Assembly (NCBI RefSeq): GCF_050107595.1
Contig: NZ_JBNILH010000003.1
Coordinates: 372,001 to 436,000, forward strand
DNA: 64,000 nucleotides
Origin: Bacillus_AB infantis_C
GTDB lineage: Bacteria > Bacillota > Bacilli > Bacillales > Cytobacillaceae
Direction of reading: 5' to 3'
Every line of letters starts with the position of its first letter. Position 1 is the first letter of the stretch. The notes beneath the pieces were generated by a model, which saw nothing but the letters and a program-made list of their open reading frames with translations, was not told the origin of the DNA and made no database searches. The translations under genes were made by a program, and so were the position numbers. Below are positions 1 through 8,604 of this stretch, in pieces.

Positions 1-11
1 ATAACATAGAT

Positions 12-40
12 TGGCCAAGGGATGTATATCTCTTGGCTTT
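12..40 (+). terminator. Hairpin with T-run at window edge
   Basis: GCCAAG and CTTGGC arms are separated by a short AT-rich loop and followed on the plus strand by TTTTT. This fits an intrinsic terminator for a plus-strand gene left of the window. It also lies just after the stop of the small minus-strand gene at 41-214. Confidence 0.5.
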
Positions 41-214
41 TTACATAATTTCCAGCAGTAATGTAATAAGCAGAGACTGGCCAAAACAGATGACTATATC
101 ATTTTGCCAATAAGTCTTAGCAAACAAGCTCCATCTGCCGCCAAATAAACTAAACAGCCTTGCAAACATCAAGGTGAAAACCCATATGCTCATAAATGTA
201 ATGAGTAATCCCAT
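41..214 (-). CDS. Small membrane protein, 57 aa, unknown
   Basis: The ORF starts at an ATG preceded by a GGAGAGG ribosome binding site six bases upstream and ends in TAA. The protein begins MGLLITFMSIWVFTLMF and has two hydrophobic stretches (about residues 2-25 and 40-56) around a basic/aromatic middle (GGRWSLFAKTYW), so a two-helix membrane protein is likely. It follows the frameshifted DUF3267 gene on the same strand with a gap of about 57 bases and may be co-transcribed with it. I do not recognise the family. The good RBS and uninterrupted frame are the only support. Confidence 0.5.
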   Translation of the reverse strand: MGLLITFMSIWVFTLMFARLFSLFGGRWSLFAKTYWQNDIVICFGQSLLITLLLEIM

Positions 215-271
215 TCTACCTCTCCAATAGGCAGCAGATTGCAGCAGGTTTTAACATACGCACCAGCTATC

Positions 272-836
272 TCAATCTCTTATATCCACAATCAGCTCCC
301 TTGTCTGAACGATCCGGTAATACCCACTGCAGAACACTGCACCTCTCGGCTTGATGGCTATCAATACCGAATTGATAATATCTGCGGCTGAAATGATGAA
401 ATTAATCCAGCTTACAAATAACAGGAGGGTATGAATATCCCCTGATGCGAAAAGCGCCACAAAGGCTGGCACCACTGACAATCCTATAAGCGGCAGACTC
501 ATAAAGACCCAGAATCTTCTTTTGGATAAAACGGCATTGGTATTCAGCCAAAAAAATGTCCCGCTGAAAGTCAGGCTTATATCGCCTTTTTCTATATACA
601 GCGACAATATGCAGAAATTCGTGAAAAAGGAAGACAGCAATTCCTATTAGAACCAGAATATATAGGGGAACTCCAGTAAACAAACCTCCCAAGAGGCCTG
701 GCGCCAAAAAAACAACAATCTGAAGTAAATTAGCAAACTTGATAAAGTGTTCCCGGAACCAGCTGTTCTGTATGAAAGGGGTCCATTCTGAGGAATTCAT
801 ATTGATTTGAGGCAAGCGGCGGAACCAATGAATCAT
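272..836 (-). pseudogene. DUF3267 putative membrane zincin, frameshifted
   Basis: Two overlapping minus-strand frames together give one DUF3267-type protein. The first frame (from 836) carries transmembrane segments and the metallopeptidase-like HEFLH motif. The second continues with KGDISLTFSGTFFW, later membrane segments and the family-like ending near KPRGAVFCSGYYRIVQTREL. The switch falls in a run of five A (minus strand AGAAAAAGG, near 588-596). Removing one A gives a continuous reading HIVAVYRKGDISL. Proteins of this family are small integral membrane proteins with an HExxH motif and no firmly established substrate. Either the gene is inactivated or the run length is a sequencing error. 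Confidence 0.7.
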
Positions 837-893
837 AAGGGGGGCACTCCTTTAATTTCTCTATCAGTAATGAAACCTGCAAGATTACAGGAA

Positions 894-1355
894 CTAATAT
901 AATCTGCCTGCCAAGTTATAAGGATCCATTTCCCAAGTCTCATAGGGAACGATATTCTTTGATTTCATCGCATCCATTGTCCGTGACTTCATATGCGGCC
1001 GGGTTATATATTGGCCAATATTGTGTTCATTTAATAGTACGAACCCGGCTTCCTGGATCTCTTCAGGCGGAAATTTGATCTCTCCGCTTATGTATGCTGC
1101 CTTAAAAACAACAGATAATATCTGCTTGGTCGAATTATAATAAACGCCTGTAATGCCAACAGGTTTGATATGAATTCCGGTTTCCTCAAGAACTTCCCTT
1201 ACGACTGCCTGATCCAGCGGCTCCCCAAGCTCCACCTGGCCCCCGGGCATTTCCCATGTATCCCTTCTCCATTGAACCTTCACCAGCAGCACTTCATTCT
1301 TTTCGTTTTCAATAAACGCTGAAACCGCAATAATATGTTTAGGGATTTTATGCAT
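894..1355 (-). CDS. Nudix hydrolase
   Basis: This 153-residue protein has a complete Nudix box from about residue 38 (GGQVELGEPLDQ followed by REVLEETGI), which supplies the Glu ligands for the metal used in cleaving nucleoside-diphosphate-X compounds. The N-terminus (IIAVSAFIENEKNEVLLVKV) is the usual first strand of the fold. The substrate cannot be read from the sequence; nucleotide clean-up is the general role. The start is ATG with AGGAG seven to eight bases upstream. A second Nudix gene lies just downstream in this listing but upstream in transcription (1465-1908); the hairpin between them makes separate transcripts likely. Confidence 0.85.
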   Translation of the reverse strand: MHKIPKHIIAVSAFIENEKNEVLLVKVQWRRDTWEMPGGQVELGEPLDQAVVREVLEETGIHIKPVGITGVYYNSTKQILSVVFKAAYISGEIKFPPEEIQEAGFVLLNEHNIGQYITRPHMKSRTMDAMKSKNIVPYETWEMDPYNLAGRLY

Positions 1356-1446
1356 ATCAGTGCTCCTATAGTTATTTATTTATAGATTCTGGAAGGAGTA
1401 TGATAATCCCTTTTTTATCCAAAAGGATGTTTATGTGAAAAAGAAA

Positions 1447-1497
1447 AAGCTGAAGCAATGCAGTTTACTTATTCTTTATCACTGCTTCACAGCTTTT
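1447..1497 (-). terminator. Long hairpin overlapping the end of a Nudix gene
   Basis: AAAAGCTGAAGCAATGCAG pairs with CACTGCTTCACAGCTTTT across a loop that contains the stop codon of the 1465-1908 gene. On the minus strand it is followed by a T-rich tract, so it should end transcription of that gene. Confidence 0.65.
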
Positions 1498-1908
1498 TAT
1501 AAATGCCAATGTCTTTTCGAATAGTTTAGGCTGGATTTCCGGATATGTAAGGTTAACGGGCAGATCTCCATACAGTTGGATCTCCACTATTTCTGAGTCT
1601 GGCAGCTGGCCCAACTCCTTTATGACTCCAAGGTATAGCCTTCCGTATTTTTTAGCAGCTGCATCGTCCAGAGAATAGTCACATATCGGCATTAACTCGC
1701 CATCTATACAACCTGTTTCTTCATACAACTCTCTTCGAGCAGTTTCCTCCATGTTTTCTCCAGATTCTCTATGTCCGCCTGCAATTTCCCATGTGAGTCT
1801 TTCCTTATGCCTGACATAGACCCACTTTCCTTTATAGATAGCGCTTATTACTGCAAATTCCAGCAGTTTTTCATCTACAGAATCTACCTGATAAAACTTG
1901 AGTTTCAT
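1465..1908 (-). CDS. Nudix hydrolase, second copy
   Basis: This 147-residue protein has a full Nudix box at about residues 44-66 (GGHRESGENMEET, then RRELYEETG), with the catalytic Glu cluster intact. The preceding segment KGKWVYVRHKERLTWEIAGG is the usual substrate-side strand. The arrangement resembles Bacillus 8-oxo-dGTP-type or ADP-ribose-type hydrolases, but no specificity motif allows a choice. The start ATG follows AGAGGTG. The coding end lies in the loop of a terminator hairpin. Sequence identity with the neighbouring Nudix protein is confined to the motif, so this is not a recent duplication. Confidence 0.85.
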   Translation of the reverse strand: MKLKFYQVDSVDEKLLEFAVISAIYKGKWVYVRHKERLTWEIAGGHRESGENMEETARRELYEETGCIDGELMPICDYSLDDAAAKKYGRLYLGVIKELGQLPDSEIVEIQLYGDLPVNLTYPEIQPKLFEKTLAFIKSCEAVIKNK

Positions 1909-2044
1909 ATAAACACCTCTGAATATTGCCTCGATTTGTTCAATCCTTCCTAGTACGGCAGTGGTTCCTTTATAAAACTAGAAAAGCCGCCTTGGCTGGC
2001 AGCTGTTCTAAAACCCGCTTAAGAGCAAACCCTCAAATGTCTTA

Positions 2045-3061
2045 CTACTCCTTACCAAGCGACAATAAGCTTTTTAAATTATCATCTATAAATTTATTAT
2101 CGTGACTGTTGATTCCGCGCCCTGCAAAATGGCCCCATATTGAATCGATAGGGTTATAAACAGCATTGGGTAAAAGGCTTGCTTCGTATTTATTATCGGC
2201 TGCTGTACAGAATAGGTCTGTGCTTCCCGGCATGACGCAGGCAAGCGCTTTAATGCTTCGGAGTGCCAGGTCAAAATCTCCATTATAAGCTGGATTGGCA
2301 CTAATATCTGCATATTGCCCCGTCCATAGCATAGCCAGAACATTATGCGGATCCATCTTCATAAAGCTGTCTTCCCATACGCCAGCTATAAAATGTTCCA
2401 ATGAGTCAAACCCCATCTCACGATAAAGTTCCTCTCTGTAATATGCCTGCGATAAGCCCCAGCCTCCATATACACGGCCAGCGGCTCGCATTTCTGTTGG
2501 TGTCAGCTCGTTTAGCATACTAGAGTCAAAGCCAACTGCGGCCATGAGCGAAGCCTTCATTCCATCCAGAACCATAAACGTATGCGGCCAGGTTTTTGCA
2601 CTTCCGCAGAATGGTGCCATTCGTTCCACCATATCAGGGTAGCTTGCGCCCCATTGGTAAGACTGAAGGCCTCCCATTGACCATCCAAGCACGAGAGCGA
2701 TTTTTTGTATGCCAAATTTCTCGGTGACCAGCCGATGCTGGAATGTAACATTGTCATAGATGGTTACCTGCGGAAAAGAAGACCGGTCAAACGGTGCCGG
2801 CGTATTGCTGGGAGAAGAAGATAATCCATTCCCCAGCAGGTTTGGAACAATAATGAAATATTTCCGCGGATCCAGAGCCATGCCCTCTCCTATCAGCCAT
2901 TCATTCTGAACATGCTGGTCGCCAAAAGCAGTTGGATAGACAATGGCATTGTCCTTCTTTTCATTTAATTCCCCATAAGTTTTATAAGCAAGAAATGCGT
3001 TCGGCAGCGTAACTCCTGATTGCAGGGTCACGTCCCCCAAGTTATAAATTTCATAATCCAT
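2045..3061 (-). CDS. Alpha/beta hydrolase, homoserine O-acetyltransferase (MetX)-like
   Basis: The protein (338 aa) has the MetX-type alpha/beta-hydrolase layout: an early GVTLPNAFLAYKTYGELN strand, the nucleophile elbow GWSMGG (Ser near residue 128), a late Asp (STDLF) and a C-terminal WGHFAG with the catalytic His. True MetX transfers acetyl from acetyl-CoA to homoserine; many relatives act as plain hydrolases, and no methionine genes are nearby, so I keep the broad call. I place the start at the second ATG (MDYEIYN) because GGAAGGGAG lies about ten bases before it; the upstream ATG overlaps that site. It is divergent from the LysR gene at 3208, which probably controls it. Confidence 0.75.
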   Translation of the reverse strand: MDYEIYNLGDVTLQSGVTLPNAFLAYKTYGELNEKKDNAIVYPTAFGDQHVQNEWLIGEGMALDPRKYFIIVPNLLGNGLSSSPSNTPAPFDRSSFPQVTIYDNVTFQHRLVTEKFGIQKIALVLGWSMGGLQSYQWGASYPDMVERMAPFCGSAKTWPHTFMVLDGMKASLMAAVGFDSSMLNELTPTEMRAAGRVYGGWGLSQAYYREELYREMGFDSLEHFIAGVWEDSFMKMDPHNVLAMLWTGQYADISANPAYNGDFDLALRSIKALACVMPGSTDLFCTAADNKYEASLLPNAVYNPIDSIWGHFAGRGINSHDNKFIDDNLKSLLSLGKE

Positions 3062-3207
3062 TATTTTGTCGCTCCCTTCCATTTGAAACCCTCAAATTTT
3101 TGAAAAGGATTTCTTGTGGCTAGTATAATCCTGTGATAACCTCAAGAAAAGTGAACAAAATTCACAGCAGTGTTCAAAAATATTGAAAGCAAAAAGGGGG
3201 CATTATA
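3062..3207. promoter_or_regulatory. Divergent promoter region, hydrolase / LysR
   Basis: The 146-bp gap between the divergently transcribed MetX-like gene and the LysR gene is AT-rich. LysR proteins usually bind such gaps and control both genes. I did not identify one certain T-N11-A site. Confidence 0.4.
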
Positions 3208-4116
3208 ATGGAATTGCGCCAGCTTAATACATTCCGTACAGTTGCCACAACATTGAATTTCAGCCGGGCTGCTGAAACGCTGAACTACGTTCCCTCCAAT
3301 GTTACGATGCAAATAAAAGCATTGGAGGACGAGCTCGGCGTCCGCCTCTTTGACAGGCTGGGCAAGCAGCTGGTTCTCACCACTGCAGGAGAAAAATTTC
3401 TGACTCATATCCAAAGCGTCCTGGAAAAACTGGACGAAGCCCGAAGTGCCGTTCATGACAACGAAAATTTAACCGGTACACTGACGATAAGTGCCAACGA
3501 GGTTCTTTGTGCCTATCGGCTTCCCGTTGTCTTTCAGCTGTTTCGTTCACGCTATCCGGGAGTCCGCATCATTTTCCGCTCCGTTTCCAACCTTGAGCTC
3601 AAGCAAACACTCTTCGATGGTGCCGCAGATGTCGTCTTTATGCTGGATGAAACCATCCTCTCAACAGGACTTGAAGTGGAGCCTTTGGTGGAAGAGACAT
3701 TCCGCTTCCTCGTCGAACCGAATCACCGTCTCGCGAAACAGTCTATCCTGAAGGAAGAGGATTTTCACGGTGAAGTGTTTCTCGTTAATGAGAAGGGCTG
3801 TATTTACCGGAATATGTTCGACCGGTCATTTGAGAAAAAAGGCATTGATAGTATTACATATCTGGAATTTCAAAATGCCGAAGCTATTAAACAATGCGCC
3901 ATCACGGGACTCGGCATTGCCTTTCTTCCTGAAGTCACGGTGAAAGCAGAAATTGAACGCGGAGATCTTGTAGTCCTTCCATGGGAAGTTCCCGGCCTGC
4001 ATGTTTATACACAGATGCTGTGGCATAAAGACAAATGGCTTTCTCCCATTATCCAGGCTTTCATAGAAGCTGTCAGGGAAGTCATGTCGATAGAGCCAGA
4101 TAGTGAAACTGTTTAA
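3208..4116 (+). CDS. LysR-family transcriptional regulator
   Basis: The 302-residue protein starts MELRQLNTFRTVATTLNFSR, the standard LysR winged helix-turn-helix (residues 1-60, with AAETLNYVPSNVTMQIKALE as recognition region). A type 2 periplasmic-binding-like effector domain covers about residues 88-290. The start ATG is preceded by AAAAGGGGGG. Divergent orientation to the alpha/beta hydrolase at 2045-3061 suggests it senses that enzyme's substrate or product. Length is normal and no key region is missing. The effector cannot be inferred. Confidence 0.9.
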   Translation: MELRQLNTFRTVATTLNFSRAAETLNYVPSNVTMQIKALEDELGVRLFDRLGKQLVLTTAGEKFLTHIQSVLEKLDEARSAVHDNENLTGTLTISANEVLCAYRLPVVFQLFRSRYPGVRIIFRSVSNLELKQTLFDGAADVVFMLDETILSTGLEVEPLVEETFRFLVEPNHRLAKQSILKEEDFHGEVFLVNEKGCIYRNMFDRSFEKKGIDSITYLEFQNAEAIKQCAITGLGIAFLPEVTVKAEIERGDLVVLPWEVPGLHVYTQMLWHKDKWLSPIIQAFIEAVREVMSIEPDSETV

Positions 4117-4281
4117 CCATCTATAAGTGGCTTAAGGAAGGCAGCGGTCTGCCTTTCTTATGTACTGTTTTAGGATTGTTTTTCATTACCTCTGTCCGAC
4201 ATATTAACAGATTGATGATGTTAAAGTTCAAACTCTATCTTTTTGAGGCACCATGCTCCTGATCCCCAGTCACCTGTCCCC

Positions 4282-4640
4282 TTACTCAAAAACCTGCCGC
4301 TGCCGCAGTTCAATCTGCCCTTCCCCATATCCCTGCGGGTCCGGCATCCGCATGGCCCACTCGATGGCTTCTTCCTTCGACTTTTCATCAATCAGAATGC
4401 ACCCGGCGATTAGTTCATTCGTCTGCGCAAATGGGCCTTCTGTAATCACCGGCTCTTCTTCTGGTTTCGGAAATGAGATGCGCACTCCATCTGAACTGGG
4501 ATGAAGTCCTTTCGCCATAACCCTTACGCCTGCCTTAACCAATTCCTCATTGTACTTCGTCATGGCATCAATTAGTCCAGGCTGGGAAGATTACGACCTT
4601 CCGAATTCTTTGAGGCTTTGACGATGAGCATGAATAGCAT
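4282..4640 (-). pseudogene. YciI/DGPF-domain protein, frameshifted
   Basis: An N-terminal frame starting at 4640, with GGGAGCAGG upstream, reads MLFMLIVKASKNSEGRNLPS and then hits a stop. The continuation MTKYNEELVKAGV, then ITEGPFAQTNELIAG and a C-terminus ending RQRQVF, lies in another frame. Both match the start and the DGPF-containing body of YciI-like proteins. Adding one base near 4583 (CCCAGCCTGG to CCCAGCCCTGG) would restore a continuous reading PSPGLIDAMTKYNEEL. The family is small and soluble, often linked to PhnB-like or sigma-factor genes; its function is poorly known. This is either a decayed gene or a one-base sequence error. Confidence 0.7.
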
Positions 4641-4712
4641 GAAAACCTGCTCCCTCTTTTCTCAAATTGTATGTCTTGCACTTGTCTGTTTTACATTCAA
4701 CTCCGATAATAC

Positions 4713-5192
4713 CTAACTATGCCTCCAACTCCCCTGCAGCTTCCGCACATAGACAATCTGCCCAATATGATACGCATTGTGTGTGGACATATTCCCAATG
4801 ATAGCCCACCATTCCGCCGACTCAGGGAACCCTTCCACTTCAATTTCCAGCTTTTCCTGGGAGAGCAGATCCTGCCACTGCAATAGCACCTCTAATAGCC
4901 GCTCCTTTAACTCACTGAATGATTTATTTTCCGGTATCACAAAGCTTTCATCATTGCTGCCAATGGGTGGAACTGCATTGACGTGACCCTTTTGATACCT
5001 CTTTTGCCAGGCTTCATTCCAATAAAGGAGATGCTGCACCATTTCGGCAATGCTGTTGCTCTCCCCATTTGGCTTCCAAAAAGCATTTTCCTCTGATAAG
5101 TCTGCAACTGACTCTGAAAACGGAATATACCAGCTTGGATCTTTCGCATTTGCAGACAACTGGTCTATCAGCACCTCTCTAGCCTGAGCCAT
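4713..5192 (-). CDS. DinB-like superfamily protein
   Basis: This 159-residue helical-bundle protein carries the DinB-like metal-site pattern: an early helix with MVQHLLYWNEAW and a late THNAYHIGQIVYVRK, whose His residues would bind a divalent metal. B. subtilis DinB relatives are thiol-dependent transferases or uncharacterised. I choose the ATG at 5192 because AGGAG is ten bases upstream; the in-frame GTG three codons earlier overlaps that site. Two other DinB-like genes in the window (7921-8391 and 56099-56602) are too different to be recent copies. Confidence 0.8.
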   Translation of the reverse strand: MAQAREVLIDQLSANAKDPSWYIPFSESVADLSEENAFWKPNGESNSIAEMVQHLLYWNEAWQKRYQKGHVNAVPPIGSNDESFVIPENKSFSELKERLLEVLLQWQDLLSQEKLEIEVEGFPESAEWWAIIGNMSTHNAYHIGQIVYVRKLQGSWRHS

Positions 5193-5381
5193 ACTCGCCA
5201 CACTCCTTTGATGAGATAATGACTATTTCGCTGCGATTCCCCGACTTCCTGCCTGATTGATAAAATGTGACCATAACAGAAGCCTTGCTGAGAACATCAT
5301 TCTTTATTTTCCAATAAAATACATAAAGAGGATTATATCCACGTAATAAATGTTAATATATAGAAAAAGGAGGTGGGGAAA

Positions 5382-5540
5382 ATGCCTTTATGGATATTAT
5401 TGCTGGCGATTGGAGCCTTTTTCTTTGGTCTGGGGAAATTAATTGATTTTCACTACAGCAGGGAAGGCCGCAGTATAGACACCTCAGCGTTAAGGGAAAG
5501 CACGAAGGATAATTTAGGCGGGAGCATTTATTTTCAATAA
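5382..5540 (+). CDS. Small membrane protein, 52 aa, unknown
   Basis: A strong AAGGAGGTGG site lies seven bases before the ATG. The protein starts MPLWILLLAIGAFFFGLGKL, one clear transmembrane helix, followed by a charged 30-residue tail (HYSREGRSIDTSALREST...NLGGSIYFQ). It stands alone between a minus-strand DinB-like gene and a non-coding stretch. A degenerate copy of its tail follows directly (5543-5629). I do not know a named family. Confidence 0.6.
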   Translation: MPLWILLLAIGAFFFGLGKLIDFHYSREGRSIDTSALRESTKDNLGGSIYFQ

Positions 5541-5542
5541 AG

Positions 5543-5629
5543 GCCGGGAGCGGAGGCAAATCTCAGTATAGACATCAAACCATTAAGGGGAATCTGAAAG
5601 GATAATTTGGGAGCAGCAGTTATTTTAGA
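5543..5629 (+). pseudogene. Degenerate tandem copy of the 52-aa gene's 3' half
   Basis: The stretch repeats, with many changes, the last third of the preceding small gene: CAGTATAGAC, then ATTAAGGG, then GAAAGGATAATTT and a TTATTTT ending align with the matching blocks at about 5471-5535. The frame is broken by TGA. It looks like the remains of a tandem paralogue. Confidence 0.5.
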
Positions 5630-6097
5630 AGACATTGTACCAATGTCCTCTCCAAGTCATGGTTTCTGTGAAGGTCTGAAAGATACTTGGAGAGGAAATC
5701 TCTGTGGTAAGAAGAGATGCTCAATCTCCGAACGCCGGGCACCCGATATAAAAAATTTATTTATGCAGTAATAGCGGTATGTGGTTACTTTGTTTATGGA
5801 TATTCTTCAGAACATGAATGATTTGATTTGGTTCAGCAGTACTATCAGCAAACCCCAATAAATCTGCCTTTGCTTCAGATATAATATGCATTCCAATTCC
5901 TCAAAAACCTCATTTTTTGATTGCTTGAATAAGTTACTCTCCCATAACTCCAGTTAGCTTAGCATGGAAAAACTCTTTTATTTTTCCAATCCGAATATTT
6001 CTTATTGAAATTAATATTTATGAACCGATAGTACCTTTAGGATATTTGTTATTTTCTAAAATTGAGATTGAATAAGGGGAAGGTACGTTTGGGGAGA
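5630..6097. other. Intergenic stretch with no recognisable gene
   Basis: Apart from the inverted repeat above and the likely promoter and RBS of the chemotaxis receptor at its right end, I see no open frame with a good start and no known RNA element. Confidence 0.5.
5647..5695. repeat. Perfect 11-bp inverted repeat
   Basis: CCTCTCCAAGT at 5647 and its exact reverse complement ACTTGGAGAGG at 5685 enclose 27 bases. There is no T-run, so it is not an obvious terminator. It could be a folded RNA or an operator. Confidence 0.4.
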
Positions 6098-7792
6098 ATG
6101 AAAAAATTTGAATTTAAATTAGGGACAAAAATAAACCTGATTGTTATATCTATCATAATTGTTTTATCTGCAGTTATCGGATTTGTTGTAAAACATGAGG
6201 TAACAAAGGGAGTCCAGGAATTCGCAACTGAGAAAGCAAAAGGGGACCTGAGGTTAGCATATAGGTATATCAATAAATTGCATCCTGGAGATTGGGAAAT
6301 TAGGGGAAATAAACTTTATAAAGGTTCTGCTTTATTAAATGATAACTACGAGATAGTAGATGAAATTGCGGAAGATACAGGAGATACCGTAACAATATTC
6401 CTCGGAGATACCCGCATAACGACAAATGTAATGATAGATGGCGAACGTGCCATTGGCACAAAAGCGTCCACTGAAGTGGTTAATACTGTCATTAAAAATA
6501 AGTCAAATTACTACGGCCAGGCAAACGTTGCCGGTAATATGTATCAAACAGCTTATATGCCTTTACAGACTGCTTCAGGGGAAGTTATCGGCATTTTCTA
6601 TGTTGGTGCCTCTGAAGAAAAAATAAATGCAATACTTTCTTCTGTTTTGTCAAAGCTCCTATTTGCTTTACTGGTTATGGCTGTTTTAGCTTCTATGATT
6701 GTCTATTGGTTCACCCATAAGATGAAAAAGAGACTTGCCAATATTGCAAATGCCCTTGAAATGGCGGGCAATGGCGAGTTTACTGCGAAGATTAATGACC
6801 GCTCAAGAGATGAATTGGGCTCTTTATCTGCGAGCTATAACCAAATGGCTGAAAACCTTAAAAAGATGGTTCATGAGGTTATTTTTACGACTGAACAGCT
6901 GGCATCTTCATCTGAACAGCTGACTGCAAGCTCTGAACAAACAAGTATCGCAACAGAGACCATAACAAAATCGATTCAGCAAGTAGCTAACGGCGCGGAA
7001 CATTCTACAACAAGTGTGCAAGAGAGCTCATTGGCACTGGATGAAGTTGCTAAAGGGATTCACTCCATTGCCGAAAATGCTTCTGTGGTTTCCGAAGTAA
7101 GCATTCAGGCAGTTGAAAAGGCTAAAGAAGGCGGAATGTTTGTCAGCAATACGGTTAATCAGATAGATAGAATTAATCGCTCTGTTACAGCTAGTGGAAA
7201 AATCATAAAATCACTAGAACACAGATCTCAGGAAATAGAAAAAATAACGAAAGCAATTACAGATATTGCGAATCAAACTAACTTACTGGCGTTAAACGCA
7301 GCAATAGAAGCAGCCAGAGCCGGAGAGCATGGGAAAGGCTTTGCCGTTGTAGCAGATGAAGTAAGAAAGCTGGCTGAACAATCCCAGCAGTCTTCTTCGC
7401 AAATTTCGGCGCTCATTAAGACAATACAAGAAGACATGGAGCAGTCCAACGAGTCCATAGAACAGGTTTCTGTTGATGTAAAAGAAGGATTAGCCATTGT
7501 TAACCAGACAAGTGAAAACTTTAAGGAAATTCTTGATTATATGGGAAGACTAACAGAACAAACCAATGATATGGCAGCAACATCTGAACAAATCTCAGCA
7601 AGTACACAAGAAGTATCGGCAACAGTGTCAGGCATTATCAACATATCTGAAAAAACCTCGATGCATTCACAAAATGTAGCTGCGTCAGCAGAGGAACAAC
7701 TGGCATCAATGGAAGAAATAGCTGCATCCGCTACAGCATTGTCTAATCTGGCGGACGATTTGAAAGAGTTAGTCAGCAAATTTAAGATCTAA
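6098..7792 (+). CDS. Methyl-accepting chemotaxis protein with single Cache sensor
   Basis: The receptor has an N-terminal membrane helix (INLIVISIIIVLSAVIGFVV), a roughly 160-residue extracellular sCache-like domain with GDTVTIFLGDTRITT and IGIFYVGASEEKI, a second membrane helix, a HAMP domain (MAGNGEFTAKI to MAENLKKM) and a long coiled coil. The conserved signalling hairpin NQTNLLALNAAIEAARAGE and FAVVADEVRKLAE is intact. It passes ligand binding to CheA/CheW. The start is uncertain: the ATG at 6098 gives the usual MKKFEFKLG, but a TTG at 6089 is better spaced from GGAAGG. There are no chemotaxis genes beside it, which is usual for orphan receptors. Confidence 0.93.
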   Translation: MKKFEFKLGTKINLIVISIIIVLSAVIGFVVKHEVTKGVQEFATEKAKGDLRLAYRYINKLHPGDWEIRGNKLYKGSALLNDNYEIVDEIAEDTGDTVTIFLGDTRITTNVMIDGERAIGTKASTEVVNTVIKNKSNYYGQANVAGNMYQTAYMPLQTASGEVIGIFYVGASEEKINAILSSVLSKLLFALLVMAVLASMIVYWFTHKMKKRLANIANALEMAGNGEFTAKINDRSRDELGSLSASYNQMAENLKKMVHEVIFTTEQLASSSEQLTASSEQTSIATETITKSIQQVANGAEHSTTSVQESSLALDEVAKGIHSIAENASVVSEVSIQAVEKAKEGGMFVSNTVNQIDRINRSVTASGKIIKSLEHRSQEIEKITKAITDIANQTNLLALNAAIEAARAGEHGKGFAVVADEVRKLAEQSQQSSSQISALIKTIQEDMEQSNESIEQVSVDVKEGLAIVNQTSENFKEILDYMGRLTEQTNDMAATSEQISASTQEVSATVSGIINISEKTSMHSQNVAASAEEQLASMEEIAASATALSNLADDLKELVSKFKI

Positions 7793-7827
7793 CTCCTTTA
7801 CGATATAAACCTGCAGCGGAAATAGGT

Positions 7828-7872
7828 ACCTGACCCCACATTTGGTAAAGCCATAAAATATGCGGGGTCACC
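7828..7872 (+). terminator. Hairpin after the chemotaxis receptor
   Basis: TGACCCCACAT pairs with ATGCGGGGTCA (one mismatch) around an AT-rich loop just after the receptor gene. There is no clear T-run, so termination is likely but not certain. Confidence 0.4.
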
Positions 7873-7920
7873 CACTATTCCTCCACAAAAATTAAAGGTG
7901 CATCGGCACCAATAGTGGAG

Positions 7921-8391
7921 TTAGTCCCAGACCCGGATTCTTGGGACCCCTGCGGTTCTTAAATAATCTAATAACTGCCCAGTATGAACGGATTCGTGAT
8001 AAGCTGCCCGCAATAGCATGTCACCTAAACCTCTTATGTATCCTGACTCGGAGCGGTCAATTTTAATATTTTCCAAGTCTTCCTCAGAAAATGATTTTAT
8101 AGTGTCTATAAATTCTCTTCTGTGAGTTTCTGCAAAATCCAATTCATTTTGTACCGATATAAACGGACGATTTTCGTACGGCGAATTATAAACGGTTAAA
8201 CTCCCTCTATTTCGAATAGCCAAATGATAGTAGTGTTCACTTTCTAATACGTGCCGGACCATTTCCAGACAATTCATTGCTTGATTATCGGGCTTCCAAA
8301 AGAGCTTTGCATCAGGAATAGTTGTCCAGACTTTAATGCTTCTTCTTCTGACTTCATTTAAGTTTAAAATGATTAAATCGATTGAATTCAT
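7921..8391 (-). CDS. DinB-like superfamily protein
   Basis: This 156-residue protein has the DinB-like four-helix pattern: an early helix, the middle LEMVRHVLESEHYYH segment with a His that is a likely metal ligand, and the late AAYHESVHTGQLLDYLR with the paired His ligands. The start MNSIDLIIL is chosen because AGGAGG lies seven bases upstream; an earlier in-frame ATG would begin inside that site. Function is unknown beyond the family; a bacillithiol-linked role is only inference. It is monocistronic, with a 180-bp gap to the flavin reductase transcript. Confidence 0.8.
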   Translation of the reverse strand: MNSIDLIILNLNEVRRRSIKVWTTIPDAKLFWKPDNQAMNCLEMVRHVLESEHYYHLAIRNRGSLTVYNSPYENRPFISVQNELDFAETHRREFIDTIKSFSEEDLENIKIDRSESGYIRGLGDMLLRAAYHESVHTGQLLDYLRTAGVPRIRVWD

Positions 8392-8566
8392 ACAAAAGCC
8401 TCCTCTTCTTTTTAACAATTATACACGAATGTACGTTCGCTTTAAAGAAAAAGAAGAAATCTTTAGATAACTGTCAAAATTATTTAAGCGGAGTTTCATT
8501 ACAGCTCTTTCCGTGCTAAAACTGCTTCACTCAAATTGATGCCCCAGCATTTTCAGCAAAAAATAA

Positions 8567-8593
8567 AGGACCCTAATAGGAAGCTAGGGTCCT
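8567..8593 (-). terminator. Terminator of the flavin reductase transcript
   Basis: AGGACCCTA and TAGGGTCCT form a perfect 9-bp stem with a 9-base loop; on the minus strand it is followed by TTTATTTTTT. Confidence 0.85.
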
Positions 8594-8604
8594 GATCATT
8601 TTTA

